64,000 bases of DNA from Streptomyces sp. ALI-76-A (GCF_030287445.1 NZ_JASVWB010000002.1:1-64000); one strand, 5' to 3'; counted from the first letter of the stretch, positions 36,296-45,868 are shown. Notes: generated from the sequence alone by a model not told the origin. A program made the numbers and translations.

Positions 36296-36346
36296 CAGCC
36301 CTGGAGAGTGCCAGGCTCCAGGGCTGCCCGCCAGCCCTGGGCGGGC
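36296..36346. repeat. Two adjacent perfect hairpins
   Basis: CAGCCCTGGAG (36296-36306) pairs with CTCCAGGGCTG (36316-36326) over a 9-base loop. It is followed at once by GCCCGCC (36326-36332) and GGCGGGC (36340-36346) over a 7-base loop. They lie past a minus-strand frame end (LEQVLATFEPGATTTPAAPA), so they may be a strong terminator brought in with that fragment. Confidence 0.55.
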
Positions 36347-36469
36347 GGATAGCCGGCGGGCGCCGGGCTCTCGCCGACGGCCGGCCACTGCGGCCGTCCG
36401 GACGCGTCGGCGCCGGTTATGCGGGTGCTGCCGGTGTGGTGGTGGCCCCGGGCTCGAAGGTGGCCAGCA

Positions 36470-36888
36470 CCTGCTCCAGAGTCTTGCTGGTCAGACCGCC
36501 TCGGGAGCGCCCGAGGCCGGGACAGCGGGCCCCCTTTTCGGGCCCCGGCGGCGTGCTGGTGAGCACGGACGATGGTGGAGTCGACCGACACGAGCCAGTC
36601 GATGTCCCCGGCCGCGTCCGCCCTGGCCAGGGCGGCCCGGAGCATGCCCTCGAACGTGCCGTCCAGAGCCCACCGGCGAAAGCGGGTGTACAGCGTGGCC
36701 CACGGGCCGTACCGCTCCGGCACGTCCCGCCAGGCCGTTCCGGTGCGGAACTTCCACACGATCCCGTTGAGCACCTTGCGGTCGTCCAGCCGCTTCCGGC
36801 CTCGCAGTGACATCGGCAGCAGTGGCCGGACGAACTCCCACTCGGCATCAAACAGTTCATGGCGACGTATCACCCGACCATGATCCAC
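36470..36888 (-). pseudogene. IS5-family (IS427-like) transposase, first-half fragment
   Basis: It starts MDHGRVIRRHELFDAEWEFV. It contains the N-terminal domain (GIVWKFRTGTAWRDVPERYG, WATLYTRFRRWALDGTFEGM) and the first catalytic Asp (WLVSVDSTIVRAHQHAAGAR). Near 36520 the frame shifts to LGRSRGGLTSK, and homology then stops; the remaining catalytic part is gone. Minus-strand DNA beyond this is unrelated. Confidence 0.8.
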
Positions 36889-36900
36889 TACTAAAGATCA

Positions 36901-36975
36901 TTTGAAGACACCGCCTAGAAGGCGCCAGTACTCGGCCTCGAGCTCCAGCCTGCGCTTGCGTCCCCGCCTCGCCAT
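36901..36975 (-). pseudogene. IS30-family transposase N-terminal scrap
   Basis: MARRGRKRRLELEAEYWRLL matches the first residues of a group of actinobacterial IS30 transposases. It is cut at 36901 by the end of the IS5-type sequence. Confidence 0.5.
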
Positions 36976-37235
36976 CAGCACTCCACAATGATCAAGGAAC
37001 GCTGCGACAAGCGTTAGAACTCAAGCGCCGCCCCTGGTCCACTTTTCAGCCGTCGCCGACGCGGCAGGAGAAACTGGACGGCTTGGCCGAGAGTGGTGGC
37101 CCGTTCTGCCCGCGGACACCAACCCTTCTCGGATGGACGCACCGGAGTGCACCGGCGACACCAGCGGCTTAGCTTTGCCGTGCCATGCCACCGGCCGTCC
37201 GGCCGCGGCGCGTCCAGGCGGTGAAGGGAACCTCC

Positions 37236-37541
37236 ATGGCAGTCGTGATGACCTTTTCCTGGCCCGAGATCACACCGGACGTGTACGACGCGGTGCGCAA
37301 GAAGGTGCGCTGGGAAGAAGACGCACCGGACGGGTGCGTGCTGCACGCCGCATGGTTCGTCCACGGCGGCCTCAACGTGATGGACATCTGGGAGTCGGAG
37401 GACCACTTCAACCGGTTCATCGAGGCCAGGGTCGCCCCCGTACTGAAGGGTGAACTGGGCGTGCAAAGCGATCCCGAGCCGAAGTTCTACCCCCTGCACC
37501 GGCGCTTCGTCGCCCCCGGGGTCAGTGGCGCCAGCTCCTGA
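37236..37541 (+). CDS. ABM-like dimeric α/β-barrel protein
   Basis: 101 residues starting MAVVMTFSWPEITPDVYDAV. The pattern of strands and helices and HAAWFVHGGLNVMDIWESED fits the antibiotic-biosynthesis-monooxygenase/dimeric α-β-barrel superfamily. Its role is unknown. The ATG at 37236 follows GAAGGGAA; the longer frame to 37185 is not supported. It converges with a broken anti-sigma gene and overlaps it by 20 bp. Confidence 0.7.
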   Translation: MAVVMTFSWPEITPDVYDAVRKKVRWEEDAPDGCVLHAAWFVHGGLNVMDIWESEDHFNRFIEARVAPVLKGELGVQSDPEPKFYPLHRRFVAPGVSGASS

Positions 37542-38485
37542 GGTACGCCTTCCGCGCGAGGGGCCGCGTCAGCGATGCCTCGTCGGCCTTTGCCCCGCGG
37601 AACCGCACCGACGCCACCGCCACGGTCTTCGCCGACGCCCACGGCGACGACCCGTACGTTGACCTTTCCTGCGTTCTGACGGCTATCGATCCCGTGTTAT
37701 TTCGCCAGATGGCTGGTTCTGCGTCGGTGCCGTCGGACAAGGCGATGGCGGCGGTGACGCGTTTACCGACCGGCTCGCGGTGTGCCTCGAAACTCTGGAC
37801 GACGGCCATGACGATCTCCAGGCCGTGCTGGCCGACCCGGCCGGGTTCCGCAGCCCGCGCCAGGGGCAGGGACGGATCGCTGTCCCCCACGGCCACTTCC
37901 AGCCTTCCGCCGGCAACACGAAGCTCCAGCAGAGCGGGCCCGGGGCGGGGCGTACTTGCGGGCGTTGGTGACCAGTTCACTGACCACCAGCTGCGCCCCG
38001 TCCATGGCACGCTCCGAGACCGGCAGGCCACAATCGGCCCGCACGCGGCTCAGGAAGCCGGCCACAAGATCGCGCGCCCGAGCGATGCAGGAGAAATCCC
38101 CCTCAAGGGCTGCAGCCGCATGCAGAGGGGGGGTGCCTCCGGTCGCATCGATCTCACCCTCAGGCACCTCACCTGGTGCCACAGCCGAGGGACGGTCAGG
38201 GAGTACGTCGGGCAGCCAGCGCCTGGCCCTGCCCGCAGGGGACGTGCCGCTCTTCGCGGGCCGGCGCATGACGGCCGGTGCGTACGGCCCGGCTCGACGC
38301 ACGGCGGTGTACACCGCCGGCCAGGCACTCGCCAGCGCCGCGAGCAGGGCAACAGCACAAACGATCAACAAAAGAACGTGGGCCCAGACCGCCGTGGTGT
38401 GGTTGGCGGCCGTGATGGCCAGGACACAGAACAGCAGCAAGGCTGCTGCCGCCAGCAGGCACTGCTGCGGTCGTTGCTGTCTCAT
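37522..38485 (-). pseudogene. Membrane-anchored ATP-binding anti-sigma (RsbW/SpoIIAB-like) protein, frameshifted
   Basis: It starts MRQQRPQQCLLAAAALLLFC with two membrane segments, then a linker and an HATPase_c_2 domain with the N box QLVVSELVTNARKYAP. One base is missing near 37945-37950; the rest (ALLELRVAGGRLEVAVGDSD, QHGLEIVMAVVQSFEAHREP) lies in another frame that runs to 37522. Such kinases phosphorylate STAS antagonists; a STAS gene follows on the other strand 300 bp away. The true 3' end may be near 37690. Confidence 0.7.
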
Positions 38486-38787
38486 GCGCTGCAACCCGGG
38501 CCGCGATGATCGATGTCAGGGATTGCCATCCTCATCATGATCGACGTCTTCTATACAGTAAGACGCCGGTAGGCGGCTTTTGCAGACCCCTTGTGAATGG
38601 CTGGTGGAGCAGCTGCTGGATGTCTTGCTGGCACCTGGCGGCGGCCTGCCTGCCCGCGCGGCGGCGGCCCCGACGGGGCACCGGCTCAGGTTGCGCAGCG
38701 GTGCCGCCTTCGGCTACCGGCCTGTACCCGGCATCCCTGCCGGCCCATGACAGCACTGGGTTCTCCACTCAGACCCGCGTCGAGACC

Positions 38788-39150
38788 GTGACAGACCCCC
38801 ACAGAGCAGCCCGGCCCGGCCTGTTGGTCGGCCACCGCGCCGTCGACGGCATCTGGGTCCTCACCCTGCACGGCGACATCGACCACGACGTCAAAGGCGA
38901 TCTCACCAAGGCCCTGCTGTCCTTCGACAGCGCGACCCCGCCACGGACCGTGGTCGACCTCAGCGGGGTCACCTTCATGGACTCCGCCGGCATCAACGTC
39001 TTCCTCACCGCCCACCAGGCCATGACCGACGCACAGGGATGGCTGCGTATCGCCGGCGCCCAGCCATCGGTGCTGCGGCTGCTTGAACTCGTCGGCGTGG
39101 ACCGGGTCATCTCCTGCCACCCCACCGTCGAGCAGGCCTTGACCGACTGA
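38788..39150 (+). CDS. STAS-domain anti-sigma factor antagonist
   Basis: 120 residues. The STAS fold has DGIWVLTLHGDIDHDVKGDL, VVDLSGVTFMDSAGINVFLT (with the phosphorylatable Ser in MDSAG) and the C-terminal QPSVLRLLELVGVDRVIS. It would release a sigma factor from an RsbW-like kinase when unphosphorylated. The GTG at 38788 gives a standard length; the frame is open further upstream to 38506 but without STAS features. The nearest kinase gene (38485-37522, divergent) is broken, so it may act on others. Confidence 0.82.
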   Translation: MTDPHRAARPGLLVGHRAVDGIWVLTLHGDIDHDVKGDLTKALLSFDSATPPRTVVDLSGVTFMDSAGINVFLTAHQAMTDAQGWLRIAGAQPSVLRLLELVGVDRVISCHPTVEQALTD

Positions 39151-39374
39151 CCCGCCGCCGTGCCCTGCGTGTTACCCGGCTTCACCATCTGATGTATCCG
39201 GCCGGCGTGAGCGGCACTGCACGGCCGCCTCCAGTTCCCGCAGTGGCGGAAGTCCCCTGTGCACCTGGTGCATGGCCCTGGTGAGGGAGAAGTGGGGCCC
39301 CGGCGTGCGCCACACCAGCACCCGCGCTCAGGCCCTGCCCGGGCGATCATGACGCCCGGCCGAGCCCGATAGCG
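39151..39374. other. Intergenic stretch with a possible coding remnant
   Basis: The minus strand reads LTRAMHQVHRGLPPLRELEA and ends at a stop near 39171; it has the look of a C-terminal fragment but is not recognised. Confidence 0.3.
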
Positions 39375-39797
39375 TCAGGCGGCGGCGATGCCGGCGAGGG
39401 CGCTCTGCAGCCGGCGGACCGCGTCCTCGGCTTCCACGTACTGCTGAAGAGCCGGAACGACGGCACCGAAGGTACGGCCGTCCTCGGCAGGCACAGCGCG
39501 CCAGTGCAGCACCGGCGTCAGGACGGTGGCAACTGCGCCGAGAAACCAGGCCAGGCGCCCATGCACGTGGGCGAGAGCGATAGCCACAGCGGCAAGTGCC
39601 TCCCGCAAACGTTCCAACCGGTCGACCTCGGACAGGGTCCGCTGGAACTCCGGGGGGCCTACGGCGGCGTGCAGGTCGGCGGCGGCCTTCGCCGCGACGG
39701 CACGGTCGGCGGATGTCAGGACCCACACCCCTTCGCGGATCAGACGTTCAGCTTCCCCCACCAGCGCCTCGATGACCGCCCCCATATCCACGCCCAT
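39375..39797 (-). CDS. Hypothetical helical protein
   Basis: 140 residues, almost wholly α-helical with Ala/Leu/Val-rich amphipathic segments (MGVDMGAVIEALVGEAERLI, VDRLERLREALAAVAIALAH, VEAEDAVRRLQSALAGIAAA). It has no membrane signal or known motif. ATG codons at 39797 and 39800 are both possible starts. Confidence 0.55.
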   Translation of the reverse strand: MGVDMGAVIEALVGEAERLIREGVWVLTSADRAVAAKAAADLHAAVGPPEFQRTLSEVDRLERLREALAAVAIALAHVHGRLAWFLGAVATVLTPVLHWRAVPAEDGRTFGAVVPALQQYVEAEDAVRRLQSALAGIAAA

Positions 39798-39982
39798 CAT
39801 CCTATGCCGGTCTCTGCCCATCACCGGCAGAGCCCGGACAGACCGGCCAGCGAACCAGCCACCTCGGGCACCGGACGGCCCGACATGATCACCCGGCCAC
39901 GTCCCAGCCGCCCGTCGGCCCCGTAGCCGGTCGGGTGAAGCCCGGGCAGAATCGGCGAAGCCGCCGGCGCGTAGTGCCGTAC

Positions 39983-40192
39983 ATGGAGCCGAGCAACAAA
40001 ACGCATGTCGCACAGCCGGGGCTGGCTGTGGTGGAGATGGCGGCGTGCGACGACGCTACCGCCTTCGCCGTCCAGGAGCTGCTCGCGGCACAGTGCGCCA
40101 TCGCGCCGGCGGACCGAACGACCCGGGAGCCCGGCGAGCCGGGAGTGCGGCTGCGGTTCTTCCTGGATTTTCAACAGGACGCCGACACGTAG
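39983..40192 (+). CDS. DUF6207 family protein
   Basis: 69 residues starting MEPSNKTHVAQPGLAVVEMA and continuing DDATAFAVQELLAAQCAIAP, ADRTTREPGEPGVRLRFFLD. This matches the small DUF6207 family that is common in Streptomyces, often in several copies and often near mobile or accessory DNA; the function is unknown. The ATG at 39983 is the family start. Confidence 0.75.
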   Translation: MEPSNKTHVAQPGLAVVEMAACDDATAFAVQELLAAQCAIAPADRTTREPGEPGVRLRFFLDFQQDADT

Positions 40193-40777
40193 GCCTGCGG
40201 ACCACCGCAAGCCTGCATGACGCCGGGCCCCGGAGAGTGATCAGTGAGTGTTGCCTGCTTATGCGGGGACAGTTCCGGCGTCCATATCCAGCGGGGAAGC
40301 AGGTTGTAGAGCCAGCGGCGGGCGGAGTGGTGCCGTGCTCGCCGGTCCAGGTCTCGACGGCCACGCCTTCAACGGCGTGGTGGTGCAGGCGCTGGTCCAT
40401 GGACTGGGTGAGGTCGTCCCGAGTGGCGAATGCGGCGACCACGCCCAGCACAGCGGGGCGCTGTAGTCCATCCACAGCGGCAGGCCGCGCAGCTCCGGGG
40501 TGCGCCGGTCGATGCGGTCCCAGTCGTCCTGTGTCAGGCCGTCGACACCATCGCGCGGACGGCGCCGGGCGGCAGAATCCGCAGGGAGCTCACGACCTTA
40601 CGGGGTTGAGATCATGCTGGCAGCAACGCCTCCGGGGCCCGCGCCGGACACGGTCGCCGCACGCCCCTCGCCCGTCAGGCGCAGCGCTTGCCGGGGCCGC
40701 CGGGGCGGAGGAGCCTCGAAGGGAGAGGCCCCTCGCGGCCCGCTCCTCGCGGGCCGCGGCCTTCGAGGGAGGTCACC
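40193..40777. other. 585-bp stretch without an intact gene
   Basis: Minus-strand frames around 40590-40260 look partly coding (DDWDRIDRRTPELRGLPLWM, then after a frame change VVAAFATRDDLTQSMDQRLH and HHHAVEGVAVETWTGEHG). I read it as a frameshifted gene of unknown family. A GC-rich inverted stretch near 40725-40770 precedes the SnoaL-like gene. Confidence 0.35.
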
Positions 40778-41146
40778 ATGGGCAGTGCTGCACGCTCCGG
40801 CTTCGACGCCGAAACCCTGCGCCGGGCCATCGAAGGACACACTGCGGCGGATCTTCTGTCGCTCTACGCGGACGACGCGGAGATACGCGTCGTGGACCGC
40901 AACACCCAGCCCAGCCACCCCAAGGTTCTGCACGGCAGGGACGAGATCGGCGAGATGCTCGAGGACGTGTACAGCCGCGACATCAAGGCGCACAAGGTCG
41001 AGCAGTGCGTGGTCCAGGAGGACCGCGTCGCCTTCACCGAGAGCTGCGAGTACTCCGACGGGGTACGCGTCTTCTCCGAGTCGATGGTGTCCCTGCGGGA
41101 CGGGAAGATCGCCGACCAGACCATGATCCAGGCCTGGGACGAGTAG
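40778..41146 (+). CDS. SnoaL-like / NTF2-fold protein
   Basis: 122 residues. The cone fold shows as LRRAIEGHTAADLLSLYADD, LHGRDEIGEMLEDVYSRDIK and VRVFSESMVSLRDGKIADQT. SnoaL-like proteins are small cyclases, hydrolases or ligand binders; no catalytic assignment is possible. The ATG at 40778 has a very strong Shine-Dalgarno sequence (GAGGGAGG) at good distance. Confidence 0.75.
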   Translation: MGSAARSGFDAETLRRAIEGHTAADLLSLYADDAEIRVVDRNTQPSHPKVLHGRDEIGEMLEDVYSRDIKAHKVEQCVVQEDRVAFTESCEYSDGVRVFSESMVSLRDGKIADQTMIQAWDE

Positions 41147-41770
41147 CTGCGGACAGGAGGCTACGCAGTCGTGGACCGTGACTGGCCCTGAAGTGGAGCA
41201 CCGCCCACTCAGTGCCTGGCTCCCGGACAGGACGGGCGGCTGTCGGCGGGGTTGTCGGCCTGGTCGGGGGCTGTTGTCGCACCGTGACCATGGTCGGGCC
41301 TTCCTGGTCGGCATTCCGGTCGGGGCCGGTTGCTGCGCTCCGCCGGACGCGCGGCGCCTTCGCCTGCCTGGAGCTCTGTCCTCACCGCTGACAGGGGCCG
41401 GTGCGGGTCAGCCGCCGAGGTGGACGCCGAGGCAGCGAGGGGCAGGTTCGTCTTTGCCGATGGTCTCGCGGACGACGGGGGTGGTGTCGCTGCGGCCGAT
41501 GAGGAAGCGGAGTATGTGCACCAGCAGGTTGCCTTCTTCCAGGCAAAGTAGCAGTGCGGCGGGACGTCAGTGGCGTCCCGCAGGGCCGGGAGGATCGCGG
41601 CGATGGCGGCTGAGGTGGGTGCTCACCGCGGAGCGCAGCGTCCGGGCAGTCCTTCAAAGCGGTCGAAGCCGAGCGTCTTCATCGTGCACGGAGGGTGGTG
41701 GCCGGTGTGTACCACCCTCCGCTGACTGGGCAGAGCAGGCCCGGCGGCGCGGGCGGCGGAGCCCCGTCGT
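41147..41770. other. 624-bp stretch without a recognisable gene
   Basis: The minus strand near 41560-41400 can be read as LLLCLEEGNLLVHILRFLIG then TPVVRETIGKDEPAPRCLGV, ending at a stop. It may be the end of a lost gene. I see no RNA gene or clear repeat. Confidence 0.3.
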
Positions 41771-43000
41771 TCATCGCCTCTGCGTCGTGGGGGCTTGGGC
41801 GCGTGTGAGGTGAAAGCGCATGATCTCCCGGTGCGCCGGCCGGCCGTTCTCGGCACGATCCCGCAGCTCGCCGATCCTGCCGTGCCGGGCGAGGAGAGCC
41901 GCCTGGTGCTCGGCCAGCTCGTCGGAGACGTACTGCCACCTTCTGTCGTGTTGCGCGGCGTCGAGCACCACCATGGCCTCATCCATGCGGCCGACGCCCG
42001 CGAGCAGCTCCGCCAGTTGCTGTGGTGCTCCCCCTTCGCGGCCCAGGATGGCGATGGCTTCCTCATGGCGTCCCAGTTCGTCCATGAGCCGGGCCAGCTG
42101 GAAGTCGGAGGTATCGACCGGTGAGCGGCGCGTGTGGCCCCGCTGTCGGAGTACCTGCAATGCCCGGTCCGCTTCGCCCAGTTCGACGAGCAGTTTGATT
42201 GTCCACTCGTAGGCGTACTCCTCGTGAGCGTCGATGCGCTGCATCATGATGGCGATGCTCTCGTCCAGTCGGCCGTGGGCTGCGAGGGTGCGGGCCAGGC
42301 GCAGGGCGAGGCCCGTGTCGCCCGGGCGTATCAGGGTGCGCAGCGCGTCGATGCGTCCCTGCTCGGCCAGGACGGGCGCCAGCCAGGACCGGGTGATGTC
42401 CTCATCGGCCATGGCCAGAGCCTCGACGACTTGCTCCTGACGCAGCAGCAACTGCACCCGTAGATGCCATTCCGCCCAGTCCAGCCGTTGCCGCCAGGCG
42501 GGCGGAGTGCCGGCCGCGGCGCGCAGCACGTCGAGCGCATGGTCGGCCTGGCCCCGTTCGTGCAGCAGGTCGATGACGTGCTGGAAGGCCTCTTCCTCGT
42601 GGGCCAGCATCCGGACCTGCCATATCTTGACCGCTGCTTCGAGCGGCATCTCGCCGGGGTCGACGACGAGGCGGAGCAGCTCCACCAGATGCGGGGTGCG
42701 GCGGTCAGCCCAGAGCGATGCGAGCCTCCTCCACTGGCCCTGCTCGGCGTAGTACTCGGCGAGCTGTGCTGTGGCGTCCGCTGTTCCGCCGGCGGCCATG
42801 GACTGGACCTCCTGCACCTGCCCCTCGCGCAACATGCGGCGGATACGTTCCCGCTGCTCGCGTTTGTACCTTTCGGGGTCGCTGCGCGCCCCCCAGTTGG
42901 CCAGCGCGCGGCCGTCTTCGCCGGGTTGTACGGCGGTAACAGAAACTGGTGCTTGACCGGTACCAGTTGACGCCCTCTTGTTCCTTTTCCCTCTCCCCAT
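41771..43000 (-). CDS. TPR-like α-helical repeat protein
   Basis: 409 residues starting MGRGKRNKRASTGTGQAP, with a basic disordered N-terminus and then helical repeats from about 65 on. Recurrent pairs of the type LAxxLxxxGRxDEA are visible: LARTLAAHGRLDESIAIMMQ, LARLMDELGRHEEAIAILGR, LAELLAGVGRMDEAMVVLDA. The repeats suggest a protein-interaction scaffold. The ATG at 43000 is preferred to the longer frame. No partner is evident from the neighbours. Confidence 0.7.
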   Translation of the reverse strand: MGRGKRNKRASTGTGQAPVSVTAVQPGEDGRALANWGARSDPERYKREQRERIRRMLREGQVQEVQSMAAGGTADATAQLAEYYAEQGQWRRLASLWADRRTPHLVELLRLVVDPGEMPLEAAVKIWQVRMLAHEEEAFQHVIDLLHERGQADHALDVLRAAAGTPPAWRQRLDWAEWHLRVQLLLRQEQVVEALAMADEDITRSWLAPVLAEQGRIDALRTLIRPGDTGLALRLARTLAAHGRLDESIAIMMQRIDAHEEYAYEWTIKLLVELGEADRALQVLRQRGHTRRSPVDTSDFQLARLMDELGRHEEAIAILGREGGAPQQLAELLAGVGRMDEAMVVLDAAQHDRRWQYVSDELAEHQAALLARHGRIGELRDRAENGRPAHREIMRFHLTRAQAPTTQRR

Positions 43001-43103
43001 CGCTCCAGTGTCGAAGACGACACCCGGCCGCACCACCCCCCGGTCACCGACCTGCCCGCGCACGCCTTCGGCGCCTTCCCTCCGTCTCCCCCTGTGCTGC
43101 TGC

Positions 43104-43364
43104 TCAGGTGGAGACGCCGCTTGCGCACACCGGAACGACTACTAAAAGTGCCTGAATTATCACTCTCGGACAGCGGCCTTCAGGGCCGACGATCATCTCT
43201 ATGAGACCGGCCGCAATCAGAGCCCAGGCGGCGAGCCCCAGAAGCCACAGCAATTCGGTGAGGACTCCGGCAGTTCCCAGGGCGGCCACGAGCAGGCAAA
43301 GGGCGTACTGGAGGACAGCTCTGTCCATGCGGACAAATGCGATCAGGCCCTGGAAGCCGCGCAT
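43104..43364 (-). CDS. Small membrane protein, uncertain
   Basis: 86 residues with two or three hydrophobic segments (LQYALCLLVAALGTAGVLTE, LLWLLGLAAWALIAAGLIEM, VIIQALLVVVPVCASGV). The function is unknown. Codon use is less biased than in neighbours, so it could be chance. Confidence 0.4.
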   Translation of the reverse strand: MRGFQGLIAFVRMDRAVLQYALCLLVAALGTAGVLTELLWLLGLAAWALIAAGLIEMIVGPEGRCPRVIIQALLVVVPVCASGVST

Positions 43365-43463
43365 CAGGTCGGCTCCCCTTGTTCTGCACACCGGCCTCAC
43401 CACCTGAACCTGGTCCGTATGGACAGCGTCGCCCTCGACTCGCCCGTCGCGGGCGGCTTCCTG

Positions 43464-44762
43464 CTACTGGGGCAACGGTGCGACGGCCGCGGCCCTGCGC
43501 CGGGCGGTCAGGAAGAGGGCTGCCGCAACGACGGCCGAGGTCAGGCCGAGCAGGCCGACGGCGGCGGCCAGGGTGCCGAGGGCGGACTCGGCCGCGATCA
43601 GCACCAGCGGGCAGATGAACTGGCCGATGAAGAAAGACGCGGTCCACAGGCCGGTGCCACGGCCGCGGTCGGCGAAGTCCAGTTTGGACATGGCGATGGT
43701 GAGCAGGGAAGGCAGCAGAAGACCGGTGCCGAGGCAGTTCAGTACGGCGCCGACGATCAGCAGCGGCGCGCTGTTGGCGAGCCACATCACCGCGCACCCG
43801 GCCGAGCACAGGGCGAAGACGAGTGGCAGCCGGGGCCCCGGGGCCCCGCGCAGCTTGGCGAAGGTGATCGCGCCGGCCACGGTGGCGGCGCTGGCGATCG
43901 CTGTGGCCAGCCCGATCACGCTGGTCGCCGTCACGCCGAGGTCGTCCAGTAGGTAGGACATCTCCACCGGGACGGTGTAGAAGACGAGGGCCCCGAACAC
44001 GGTGAGTCCGCAGATCCCGGCCAGCTGCCGGAAGGGGAAGGAGCGCTTTGGGGCGACCGTGGTGCCCGGGGTGTACGGGGTGTACGGGGTGTCCTTGCTC
44101 TCCTCGTCCTCGGCTGCGGCACCGGTGGCCGCGGTCGGCTTCGGCAGCCCGATGGCCATCAGCGGGGCGATGAGCAGGCTGACGGCGTAGATCCAGAACG
44201 GGGTCCGCCAACCGGCCGACCCCGCGGCACCGCCGATGACGAAGAACGCGGTCGCGGAGGCGGAGGCGCACATGGTCTGGAGGGCGAGGTAGCGGTCCCG
44301 CACCCGACCGCTGTAGTAGTCGCCGATCAGCGTGGTGCAGCAGGTCATGATGGCGGCCTCGGCGACACCTACCAAGGCGCGGCTGGCCACGATGGCGCCC
44401 AGCGACTCCAGCCACAGCGGGGCGGTGCCGAAGATCGCGTACAGCACGGTCGCGGCGATCAGCAGGCGCTTGCGGCCGAGCCGGTCGACCATGACGCCCG
44501 CGAAGGGCGCCAGCAGGCCCAGCGCCAGGGCCGGGACGGTGAGGGCCATCGGGACCAGGGCGCCTGCGCCGGGCACGCCGGCGAAGTGGTCCTGCATCTT
44601 GGGCAGCACGGGGGCGATAAGAACGGCCCCGAGGATCGGCAGACAGCTGCCGGCCATGAGGAGAGCGACGCGCAGCCGGTGCGCGGCACCGGACGTCGGA
44701 AGGATCGCACCGGACGGCGGCACTGGTTCCGCGTAGGCGGGCAAAGGCACGGAAGCGGGCAT
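43464..44762 (-). CDS. MFS transporter
   Basis: 432 residues with 12 hydrophobic segments. The loop 2-3 motif GVMVDRLGRKRLLIAATVLY is present, and a central linker contains a short YTPYTP repeat encoded by a tandem GTGTACGGG. Next to a LysR regulator and a ring-cleavage operon, import of the aromatic substrate is the likely job; efflux is possible. The ATG at 44762 has GGAG upstream. Confidence 0.83.
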   Translation of the reverse strand: MPASVPLPAYAEPVPPSGAILPTSGAAHRLRVALLMAGSCLPILGAVLIAPVLPKMQDHFAGVPGAGALVPMALTVPALALGLLAPFAGVMVDRLGRKRLLIAATVLYAIFGTAPLWLESLGAIVASRALVGVAEAAIMTCCTTLIGDYYSGRVRDRYLALQTMCASASATAFFVIGGAAGSAGWRTPFWIYAVSLLIAPLMAIGLPKPTAATGAAAEDEESKDTPYTPYTPGTTVAPKRSFPFRQLAGICGLTVFGALVFYTVPVEMSYLLDDLGVTATSVIGLATAIASAATVAGAITFAKLRGAPGPRLPLVFALCSAGCAVMWLANSAPLLIVGAVLNCLGTGLLLPSLLTIAMSKLDFADRGRGTGLWTASFFIGQFICPLVLIAAESALGTLAAAVGLLGLTSAVVAAALFLTARRRAAAVAPLPQ

Positions 44763-44877
44763 GCGGGAACTCCACGTGGCGAGGTGAGGGACGGCACGCC
44801 ATCGGGACACAGAGACCCCGAGGAGAGGAGCGTGCGGAGGATCTGGCGTCGACTATGAGTGAGCGGCCAAGCCCTGC

Positions 44878-45822
44878 CTAGCTTCTGTCCGATCGATCTC
44901 CCGGATCGCGATCATCCTTGCCGTGGATGGTCTCGGCGACCCGGGCCGCCGTCTCCCGCAGCCAGATGTGCGCCGCGTCGTGCGTGTGCACCGGGTGCCA
45001 CCACAGGGCTTCCCGGAGCGGCACGGCGTCGTAGGGCGGTTCCATGACCCGTACGGGGACGAGTCCGTCGAACCGGTCGGCGAGACGCCCCTGGATCAGG
45101 GCGACCCGGCGGGTGCCCGCGACCAGGAGGGGCATCAACTGGAAGCTGTCCACGGAGACTTCGACGCGCGGCTCGATACCGAGCATGCCGATCTGACGGG
45201 CGGCGGGTGCGTCGTACGTGCGCTGGTACGTCACCCACGGCAGCCGGGCCAGGTCGTCGAGGGTGAGCTGCTCACCGACCTCGGGGTTGTCGTCGGCGAC
45301 GAGGTAGACCCAGCGGTCCCGGTAGAGGTCCACGGCGGGAAGATCGCTGATGATGCCGTGCGGCAGCAGCAGCCCGTCGGCGGTGCTCAGCAGCGCCCCG
45401 GTGTTCTCGGTGATGTCCGTCGGGGGCTGCTTGAAGCGCAGTCTGATTCCCGGCGCCTCGGTGTGGACGATGCGGGCGAGTTCGGCACCGAAGACGGCCA
45501 CCGCGTAGTCGGAGGCGATCAGGGTGAACTCGTGCTCCTCACGGGCGGGGTCGAACACCGCCTGGCTGGTGAAGACGCGTTCGAGCAGGTCGCAGGCGGT
45601 GGCGGTGCGGTCGAGGAGGGCCAGACCAAGGGCGGTCAGTTCGTAGTGGCCGCCGACCCTGGAGAGCAGGTCGTCGTCGAAGTGGCGGCGCAGCCGGGCC
45701 AGTGCGGCGCTCATGGCGGGCTGGCTGAGCCCGATGCGTCGGCCCGCCCTGGTGACGTTGCGCTCCTCCAGGAGGGCCCGCAGGGCGACGACGAGGTTGA
45801 GGTCCAGGCTGGCCAGGTTCAC
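44878..45822 (-). CDS. LysR-family transcriptional regulator
   Basis: 314 residues. The winged HTH is at 1-65 (LVVALRALLEERNVTRAGRR, LSQPAMSAALARLRRHFDDD) and the NodD-like ligand-binding domain at 90-300. It is divergent from the FAH-led catabolic operon with a dyad between them, so it most probably activates that operon in response to a pathway compound. Confidence 0.88.
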   Translation of the reverse strand: MNLASLDLNLVVALRALLEERNVTRAGRRIGLSQPAMSAALARLRRHFDDDLLSRVGGHYELTALGLALLDRTATACDLLERVFTSQAVFDPAREEHEFTLIASDYAVAVFGAELARIVHTEAPGIRLRFKQPPTDITENTGALLSTADGLLLPHGIISDLPAVDLYRDRWVYLVADDNPEVGEQLTLDDLARLPWVTYQRTYDAPAARQIGMLGIEPRVEVSVDSFQLMPLLVAGTRRVALIQGRLADRFDGLVPVRVMEPPYDAVPLREALWWHPVHTHDAAHIWLRETAARVAETIHGKDDRDPGDRSDRS

Positions 45823-45868
45823 GCGAAATCCCTGTACGGAGTAGGAGACAGTCCAGACTATTCGCTGC

